Under the pieces are notes generated by a model, which had not been told where the DNA came from, made no database searches, and worked only from the letters and a program-made list of their open reading frames with translations. The position numbers and the translations under genes are program-made. Positions 38,962 to 44,248 of a DNA stretch of 44,248 nucleotides are shown here, piece by piece; within the stretch, counting starts at the first letter, position 1; every line of letters starts with the position of its first letter. Origin of the DNA: a virus; the IMG/VR virus record IMGVR_UViG_3300042353_000754, positions 1 to 44,248 of that record. One strand, written 5' to 3'.

Positions 38962-39462
38962 TTAGAATGCTACATCACTAAAATTTACTTCTGGACTTGC
39001 TGAAGGAATTAAAGTTAGCTTTACTTTTTGAAGATCCTTTACAGGCATATCGTAAGTAACTTGCGTTACAGTACAATTTTCAAAAATAAAAGTTAAAGGA
39101 TCACCCGCATAAGCTAAATATTCATTTGCTGATAAAGTTGCTTGTGTGCTTGTTGGAGATGCTGCAAGAAATGCAGTTCTACCACCAGTAGGAGATAAAG
39201 TAACATCTGCTTTCATACCAGCAAATATTGGAGGCAATGCAACTTTATCATAAAGAATCTCAACAGTTATTTCTGCGGATTGAATACCTAAAACAAGTTC
39301 TGTATAACCATTTGAAGCATAAGAGGAAGATTCAGGTGTTTCAATTTTTGTTGCAATGGTTGCTGTAGTAACTGGAAGTGTACCAGTACCTACAACTCCA
39401 TCTGTTCTAGTTAAATCAAATAAAGCAATTTTACCTGTAAGAAATATATTATCTACTGGCAT
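38962..39462 (-). CDS. Tail tube protein paralogue 1
   Basis: 166 residues, beta-rich, with QSAEITVEILYDK and LTFIFENCTVTQVTYDMPVK; related to the gene at 38558. An inserted loop (SPTGGRTAFLAASPTSTQAT) makes it longer. It has AGGAG at the usual distance. With the neighbour it occupies the place of the major tail protein gene. Which copy forms most of the tube cannot be told from sequence. Confidence 0.68.
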   Translation of the reverse strand: MPVDNIFLTGKIALFDLTRTDGVVGTGTLPVTTATIATKIETPESSSYASNGYTELVLGIQSAEITVEILYDKVALPPIFAGMKADVTLSPTGGRTAFLAASPTSTQATLSANEYLAYAGDPLTFIFENCTVTQVTYDMPVKDLQKVKLTLIPSASPEVNFSDVAF

Positions 39463-39476
39463 TTTTTATCTCCTAG

Positions 39477-39953
39477 TTAAACCAAACCTTGTTCCATAAA
39501 ACCATATTGTACCCTAAAACCCGTAACATTGTAAACAGTTTGTGGTTGTCCATTGATTGAAAAAGGTTGAATACCTTTGATGGAAATTCTTGTAGGACTT
39601 ATAGAACCAGCGAATTGATTAATCCTATAAATTTCTTTTCTTATTTTGTAACGGTCTTCAAGATCAGTAAATTCTAAATCCCTTGTATAAGTCTGAATAT
39701 AATAAACCCTAAAGTTATAAAGGAATTCAACAATACCACCAAATGTTTCTACACCTAATTCTTCACCATCATCAGAAGGGGAAACAACTACAGATGGAAA
39801 CACATCTGTTTCACGAATTACAGCACCTTTTCTTTTGTATACCGTGTAACCTAATGCAGCTAAATTTGTAGCCAAAGCATCTTCAATAGTGGTATAACGA
39901 TCAGCGGGATTTGCTGTCATTATAGGCCGATTTGTTTTCATTACTTTTTGCAT
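39477..39953 (-). CDS. Tail completion/terminator-like protein
   Basis: 158 residues. Layout: helix YTTIEDALATNLAALGYTVY, strand VFPSVVVSPSDD, strand EFLYNFRVYYIQTYTRD, a helix DRYKIRKEIYRIN and C-terminal strands (NVTGFRVQYGFMEQG). This alpha/beta pattern and position just before the tube genes fit tail terminator or completion proteins that cap the tube at the head side. Starts with a TAATG overlap. Confidence 0.6.
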   Translation of the reverse strand: MQKVMKTNRPIMTANPADRYTTIEDALATNLAALGYTVYKRKGAVIRETDVFPSVVVSPSDDGEELGVETFGGIVEFLYNFRVYYIQTYTRDLEFTDLEDRYKIRKEIYRINQFAGSISPTRISIKGIQPFSINGQPQTVYNVTGFRVQYGFMEQGLV

Positions 39954-40276
39954 TAGCTGCTTTTCCTAGTACAGTCTAAACCGTAATATTCTTGATTTCC
40001 CTGATTATCTACACTATTTACATAGTATTTTTCAGCGTTTGAATCAGTTATTTCGCAATCAATTTGCGGAACTAATGGGGTTATATTAGTTTTCCAAACC
40101 AAAAATTTAGTAATGTTTTCAACCTTCATAACCCCTGATTGATCTTGGTAAGCAACTGTAATTGCTCTACGATACCCGTAATTAGTTGTTGCAGTATCAC
40201 CAGCGGGATTAAGCAATATAAGAACTTCAGGGTTATCAAAAACATTGTATTCTTGCGATAAGTCTAAAGTAGGCAT
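39953..40276 (-). CDS. Head-tail connector protein (putative)
   Basis: 107 residues from the ATG at 40276 (MPTLDLSQEYNVFDN...), chosen for TAGGAG five bases upstream; a GTG two codons earlier is rejected. Beta-rich with YRRAITVAYQDQSG and NITKFLVWKTN. By order (capsid, small protein, this gene, tail completion) it probably belongs to the head-closure or stopper group. No firm family. Confidence 0.55.
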   Translation of the reverse strand: MPTLDLSQEYNVFDNPEVLILLNPAGDTATTNYGYRRAITVAYQDQSGVMKVENITKFLVWKTNITPLVPQIDCEITDSNAEKYYVNSVDNQGNQEYYGLDCTRKSS

Positions 40277-40284
40277 AAACACTC

Positions 40285-40497
40285 CTACATGAATTGAGTA
40301 CGGAATTCTTGGGGGTTTAATGCTGCTGCTACCTTATTGCATTCCGTTACATTCAAAAGTTGTTGTTGTCTCCATTCAGTTCTGGAAACACTAACACCTT
40401 CCCAAGAATATGATGGTTGAGGATTTGCAGAATCTGCTAACAATGCTGCAATATAATTATCTCGAATGGTAAGAATATTTTCAGCGGGTGTAGGCAT
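40285..40497 (-). CDS. Small head-tail region protein
   Basis: 70 residues. Helix ENILTIRDNYIAALLADSAN, then PSYSWEGVSVSRTEWRQQQL and a final helix ending EFRTQF. Small proteins with this order (R-x-N-Y-x-A-x-L, P-x-Y-S-x-x-G, then a Trp/Tyr helix) occur between capsid and connector genes in many phages. TAGGAG precedes the ATG. It is the first gene after the terminator that follows the major capsid gene. Confidence 0.6.
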   Translation of the reverse strand: MPTPAENILTIRDNYIAALLADSANPQPSYSWEGVSVSRTEWRQQQLLNVTECNKVAAALNPQEFRTQFM

Positions 40498-40515
40498 TGC
40501 AAATACTCCTATAAG

Positions 40516-40557
40516 AAAAAAAGCCTGTACAGAAAAGGGAATAACTGTACAGGCCTT
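40516..40557 (-). terminator. Terminator after the major capsid gene
   Basis: On the minus strand CCTGTACAG pairs with CTGTACAGG (plus a G-C pair) around a 12-base loop and is followed by seven T. It lies 19 bases after the capsid stop and reduces read-through into connector and tail genes, giving excess capsid protein. Confidence 0.88.
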
Positions 40558-40575
40558 GAGGGTTTTACCTGAGGG

Positions 40576-41796
40576 TTATGCAGGTAAACCTTGAACGACA
40601 TAGCGAGGATCAAGAACACCAACCGAACCCCACCAAGAAGCCTTGATAGCAACTGTAATATCTTGATTGAACTCGGCCCAGTTATTTGCAGGAGCTTGAA
40701 CTACTTCTAGTGGTTTTGCTTCTCTCCAACAGAAAGCCTTTTTAAAGTTGCCAAGGAAAACATACTTATCAGCAGTTCCAGCAGCAACACCACTATTTAC
40801 AAGAAGATTTCTTGCATTTGCAGAAGTCAAAATCTTGTAATTAGTATCCAAAGGATTTGGACTTTCAAGCTGTTCAACATCGCCACTAGTAGCAAAAGGA
40901 CCGTTCTTAGTAACTGTTTGAGGATTAAGAATCCTACTTGCAGTATACTTTTGGAATGGCATAACTAGGATTGACATTGCACCGGGTTCAAATACCTGAA
41001 TCGGTTTTCCGGTATTTGGATCTTTCATGTTATAAAACAATTGTTCAAGAGTATTAATACTTGACCAATTGCTTAAAGAATAAGATGCAACTTTGTTTAC
41101 AAAGCCGAATGTCATTCCCGCTTGTGCTGTAGTGCTATAAGTGTTTAGGGTTGATTCTGCACCTACAGCAGTTCCATAAACATAGCTACCAGTTAAACCC
41201 AATACGGTGTTTAAAATTCGTTCTTCACGAACTAAACCGCAATAAGTTCCAACCGATTCAGCACTAGATAAAGCTTGGGAAGTTTTATCGGAGTAAATCA
41301 TTTCAGCAGTAATTGCACAAATTCTACCAACCTTTTCGATTGCTGGAATGCGTACATAGTTACCACTAAATTGAGTTTGGGAATATGGCATACCGGGTTG
41401 AACAACATCAGGGGAAGGACTGATATCAGATAGCCAAGGAATCAATTCACTAGAAAGATTTTGACCAGCGGGAATTGTAGATACCAATTCATCGCCAATC
41501 ATGTTTGCTAGTTTGTATTTTTCCTGAACAGTAGTGATAAGAATCTGCCCGGTGATTGCTGCAAAATTACTTGCATCAACCGCTTCAGATGCTTCCATAA
41601 ACACTCGATCAGGCCCATTGAACCGTTGCATCTTTTCGGCCCAATCATCGCCAATGATACCTTCTGCAAGGCCTCTAAGCGATACATTCCTTAAACTGAT
41701 ATCACCCTTGGCAATAGATTCTGCCAAGTAGGTTTTAGTTTTTAAAACACCGTTTTGCTTGCCAAATGCTTTAAGCTTTTTTCCTAGATTCTTCAT
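40576..41796 (-). CDS. Major capsid protein (HK97 fold)
   Basis: 406 residues. The first 75 residues are helical and basic to mixed, a likely scaffold-like arm; the core starts near ASNFAAITGQILITTVQEKY and includes GNYVRIPAIEKVGRICAITA, VGTYCGLVREERILNTVLGL and the late FKKAFCWREAKPLEVVQAPA. The pattern fits HK97-type capsid proteins. Position after the decoration gene and protease-scaffold, and the terminator behind it, support high expression. AGGAG precedes the ATG. Confidence 0.85.
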   Translation of the reverse strand: MKNLGKKLKAFGKQNGVLKTKTYLAESIAKGDISLRNVSLRGLAEGIIGDDWAEKMQRFNGPDRVFMEASEAVDASNFAAITGQILITTVQEKYKLANMIGDELVSTIPAGQNLSSELIPWLSDISPSPDVVQPGMPYSQTQFSGNYVRIPAIEKVGRICAITAEMIYSDKTSQALSSAESVGTYCGLVREERILNTVLGLTGSYVYGTAVGAESTLNTYSTTAQAGMTFGFVNKVASYSLSNWSSINTLEQLFYNMKDPNTGKPIQVFEPGAMSILVMPFQKYTASRILNPQTVTKNGPFATSGDVEQLESPNPLDTNYKILTSANARNLLVNSGVAAGTADKYVFLGNFKKAFCWREAKPLEVVQAPANNWAEFNQDITVAIKASWWGSVGVLDPRYVVQGLPA

Positions 41797-41828
41797 TCTC
41801 GAAATCTCCTAAAAATTAAAAAGTTTGT

Positions 41829-42299
41829 TTAACGGGATACTGAATTAAGTGAGGATAGCAATTGGAATTTTACAGTTCCATTACCAGCTAAAGATTCTAC
41901 AACCCTACCAATTGCTAAAGCAGCAGTTGCAACTTTAACAAGTGATTGCGGGAGCAGTACACTAGCAGCGGAACTAGGCCCAACATAATCGCCAATAACT
42001 AATGCAACACCTGTATAATCACCTTCATAAATACCGGAGCAATCAATTCTGATTTGATTAGCTACAGAGTTACCGTAGATTTTTTCAACATCTTCAAGTT
42101 TAGTTTGACCAGATATTCCAAGAAATGCTGTTGCAAAATTTTCTTGGGTTGTTGCTAAGTTGGTTGTCCAAGTAAAATCAGCAGCAGAAATTACTTCACC
42201 TGAAACTTGTGCAACAAGGTCGCCTAAAGCGATTGCAGAAGTTGTATCAACTTCAGCCATAACAGGATTAGTAGTATTGAAACTGTATCGAATCGCCAT
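41829..42299 (-). CDS. Capsid decoration or accessory protein (putative)
   Basis: 156 residues, beta-rich, Ala/Val/Gly-rich: VDTTSAIALGDLVAQVSGEV, later FLGISGQTKLEDVEKIYG and LAIGRVVESLAGNGTVKFQL. This matches small proteins coded between protease and capsid genes that decorate the capsid surface (pattern A-x-G-D-L-V and F-x-G-h-(SA)). AAGGAG precedes the start. The function is inferred from order and composition. Confidence 0.65.
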   Translation of the reverse strand: MAIRYSFNTTNPVMAEVDTTSAIALGDLVAQVSGEVISAADFTWTTNLATTQENFATAFLGISGQTKLEDVEKIYGNSVANQIRIDCSGIYEGDYTGVALVIGDYVGPSSAASVLLPQSLVKVATAALAIGRVVESLAGNGTVKFQLLSSLNSVSR

Positions 42300-42324
42300 T
42301 GTAGAAACTCCTTAAATAGTTTGT

Positions 42325-42897
42325 TTATTTACCTAATACGGATTCAAGAAATTGTTTGTAACTGGATTCGCTTCTTGATTGCAAACCAGATGAAATTGGT
42401 TTAACGGAAGATTTAACTAAGGCAACTTTCTTCCTATCGTTGATTGCTTCACTCCATAGTTTAGAATCAATTGCTGAAAGTTGTTTGATGAATACTTTGG
42501 TTGGTTCAAGATTAGATTCTTTAATCAGATTCACAATCTTTTCTTCCTTAAGCTTTTCAGCTTTCCATTTTCGCAAAGAAGCTAATTCCGATTTAGATTC
42601 TTTTTTGGGTTCTTCTTCTTCTTCATCATCGACTTCAAGAACAGCAGATTCAGAACCAACTTTTTCTTTTGGATCTTCTTCTGCTTCTTCCATAGGTTCA
42701 CCTTCACCTTCGGACATACCACCGGAGAGGCCAAGCATTTCAAGAATCTTTTGGGATTTTTCTTCATCAGAACCTTCCCCTTCGCAAACTTCTTTTACTT
42801 TTGCGTAAACATCATCTGCTTCTTCCATCATTGGTTCTTGCATAGCTTCTTCTTGTTGCATTGGATTTTCTTCTTCCATCATTTTCTTATTGTCCAT
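42325..42897 (-). CDS. Internal scaffold protein (nested start)
   Basis: An in-frame ATG at 42897 is preceded by a perfect AAGGAG with 8-base spacing and would give a 190-residue protein beginning MDNKKMMEEENPMQQEEAMQ. It equals the acidic, helical C-terminal third of the protease gene, as in lambda C/Nu3 where the scaffold is made from a start within the protease gene. Expression cannot be proved from sequence, but the ribosome site is one of the best in the late region. Confidence 0.65.
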   Translation of the reverse strand: MDNKKMMEEENPMQQEEAMQEPMMEEADDVYAKVKEVCEGEGSDEEKSQKILEMLGLSGGMSEGEGEPMEEAEEDPKEKVGSESAVLEVDDEEEEEPKKESKSELASLRKWKAEKLKEEKIVNLIKESNLEPTKVFIKQLSAIDSKLWSEAINDRKKVALVKSSVKPISSGLQSRSESSYKQFLESVLGK

Positions 42898-44248
42898 TTC
42901 ATCATCTCCTTCTTGTTCACCGGGGTCACCGGGTTTAGTTTTAAATATTGCTCTTGGTCTTCCTGAAAATCCACGATCAAATTGATCTGAATTCCAAGTT
43001 TTACCAATACCATCTCCAAAAGGATTATCAGGTTTTTTTACACCTTGTTTCCTAAGAAATACACCTAATTCGTATGGATCACTAGGTTGGTCTTTATATG
43101 CTTCATCTACAGAATCATCTTCCCCAACATCTTTAGATGTACCTTTTTTAAAACTTCTTCCAAAGGCTTTTTGTGCTGGTTTATAATCGTAATCTGCTGG
43201 TAATTGATTTGGAAACCCCGGTGTAGGTTTAAATAGAGAAGAATTTCTTTTCATAAAATCTTCGCCTTGCTTCCTATCCAATTCATTCTTCTTTGCTTTA
43301 TTCGCTGCATTGCCAGCTTCTTTTGCAATCTTCTTATCCATTGGTTTACCCTCTTGTTCAGATTTTGATTTTTTATCTTTAAGATGCTTTGCCCACAAAT
43401 CTTTTTGAATCTTTCTTTCTTTTTCGCTTTTCTTTATTTCGTCTTCAATCCATGCTACTTGCCTTTTACCTTCTTCACTTCCTGAAGCAGCAAGTTTTTT
43501 CATCTTGTCATAAAATGTTTTTGTAACAGTAGAACCAAAAACAACTGGTTCATCTGATTCGTTATATGCTGATCTTTGATCATACCCTTGATCAGCGGGA
43601 GATTTTTCTTTTCGATTAGGAATCTTTTTAACTTTCAAAATCCAATCCGCATGAGTATTTTTATTTTCATCATCGTAGATTTTTAAAGTATCTTCGCTTC
43701 CCCTACTATTTCTAATTGAATATATTGTTCCCTTATCAAATTTTTTAATGTTTTTTATTGTTCCAAAACCACCCCTGTATTGAACAGAATCACCTGTTCC
43801 TACATCTTGAGTTGCTTCTTCAATAACTTTATTCGCCATTGGCTTAACTTCTGATTCAAATATTGTTTTTGTTGTTGCAGGGTTAGCAACTAGATCAACC
43901 GATTTAACTTTATCAATTCTAGTAATTCTTTCCGTTCCATCTGGATCAACAGAATACTTTCCTGAAACTAAATGGGAAAATCCAACATCACCTAAACCGT
44001 TATGTTCAGCGAACCATAGAAACGATTCAATCCCCTCTGCATGAGGGTTATAATGAAAATCGGCATACAACCCATCTTTTTGCAAAGTCACATTTTCAAG
44101 CCATCCTAGACGATCAGAGAAGGAAGGTTCTTCCATGTTATGATCTTTGTTAACAGGAGCTTTTTCATATTTTTGAATAGCTTCCTTAACAGCAGCAAAA
44201 TCATAAATCCTTCCATTTGCAGAAGTGAATCCAAGAACTTTCACACCG
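42325..44248 (-). CDS. Prohead protease-scaffold fusion, main part
   Basis: Together with 1-197 the protein has about 658 residues. Residues 1-150: prohead serine protease with KAPVNKDHN (catalytic His) and DVGFSHLVSG (catalytic Ser) and the closing VDLVANPATTKT typical of Mu-like/U35-type proteases. Residues about 160-215: a beta domain (VQYRGGFGTIKNIKKFDKGT). Middle: long basic Lys-rich region. From about 470: acidic, Met/Glu-rich helical scaffold, ending SSYKQFLESVLGK. Protease and scaffold shape the procapsid, then the protease removes the scaffold. The insert between both parts is unusually long. It is cut by the contig end. Confidence 0.85.
   Translation of the reverse strand, partial: GVKVLGFTSANGRIYDFAAVKEAIQKYEKAPVNKDHNMEEPSFSDRLGWLENVTLQKDGLYADFHYNPHAEGIESFLWFAEHNGLGDVGFSHLVSGKYSVDPDGTERITRIDKVKSVDLVANPATTKTIFESEVKPMANKVIEEATQDVGTGDSVQYRGGFGTIKNIKKFDKGTIYSIRNSRGSEDTLKIYDDENKNTHADWILKVKKIPNRKEKSPADQGYDQRSAYNESDEPVVFGSTVTKTFYDKMKKLAASGSEEGKRQVAWIEDEIKKSEKERKIQKDLWAKHLKDKKSKSEQEGKPMDKKIAKEAGNAANKAKKNELDRKQGEDFMKRNSSLFKPTPGFPNQLPADYDYKPAQKAFGRSFKKGTSKDVGEDDSVDEAYKDQPSDPYELGVFLRKQGVKKPDNPFGDGIGKTWNSDQFDRGFSGRPRAIFKTKPGDPGEQEGDDEMDNKKMMEEENPMQQEEAMQEPMMEEADDVYAKVKEVCEGEGSDEEKSQKILEMLGLSGGMSEGEGEPMEEAEEDPKEKVGSESAVLEVDDEEEEEPKKESKSELASLRKWKAEKLKEEKIVNLIKESNLEPTKVFIKQLSAIDSKLWSEAINDRKKVALVKSSVKPISSGLQSRSESSYKQFLESVLGK
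44105..44248. repeat. Terminal direct repeat, right copy
   Basis: Equal to bases 1-144 except at 44110, 44112 and 44122. It lies inside the protease gene (codons of the KAPVNKDHN region). Overlap of both ends closes the genome to about 44104 bp. Confidence 0.9.

Noticed and set aside
42440-42808. Ser-rich plus-strand frame opposite the scaffold region
   Set aside because: Results from GAA/GAG repeats on the coding strand; no promoter or ribosome site.
44105-44248. Gene start at the GTG near 44244
   Set aside because: The overlap with the left end shows that the frame continues upstream to the ATG at 197.

Overview
This window reads as an essentially complete genome of a tailed, AT-rich double-stranded DNA phage (siphovirus-like gene content). 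Bases 1-144 and 44105-44248 are the same sequence except for three silent differences. The contig therefore closes into a circle of about 44.1 kb, or is terminally redundant, and the protease-scaffold gene runs across the junction. The host is most likely a low-GC planctomycete. This is inference from recalled family resemblance: a stand-alone protein like the N-terminal domain of planctomycete tyrosine recombinases, a small secreted CSGGQC protein, a secreted protein with a beta-rich N-terminal domain, a characteristic HNH protein and a Cys-rich C-terminal signature. No tRNA, rRNA or CRISPR array is visible.

Layout. The late (virion) genes lie on the minus strand. Reading from 2339 downward they run: small protein, portal, then across the contig junction the prohead protease-scaffold, a decoration-like protein, the major capsid protein, connectors, two tail-tube paralogues, a frameshifting tail-assembly chaperone, the tape measure, tail and fibre proteins, a putative lysis cassette (holin-like protein, HNH protein, secreted protein, papain-like protease, Cys-rich secreted peptide), and two large fibre or adhesin genes ending at 19980. 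TerS and TerL are a separate minus-strand block (18973-16994). Two plus-strand genes of unknown role (19044-19882) sit between these blocks.

Early region. A 1.2 kb gene-free segment (2340-3551) carries six 25-bp iterons, an AT-rich block, G- and C-rich tracts and a family of TGAATNTATTCA palindromes. It is the best replication-origin candidate. To its right, ten small plus-strand genes (3552-7331) are driven by at least five near-identical sigma70-type promoters. Three of these carry an inverted repeat like an operator just downstream of the -10. A leftward operon (10341-7378) starts with an Arc-like repressor and contains a RecE-like PD-(D/E)XK nuclease, RusA and a DUF6378 protein. From a divergent promoter region, a rightward set (10512-17010) encodes a Sak4-type ATPase, two DUF669-like proteins, the orphan integrase-like domain, an SF2 helicase and a primase-polymerase/ATPase fusion.

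How it works together. Small early proteins and ribbon-helix-helix regulators are made first. The Prim-Pol/ATPase, the helicase and the Sak4/RecE/RusA recombination set then replicate and process DNA. TerS/TerL package it into a capsid built with the portal, protease-scaffold and capsid protein, and the long tail is assembled with the help of a -1 frameshift product. No conventional endolysin is recognisable; a papain-like cysteine protease sits where one would be expected.
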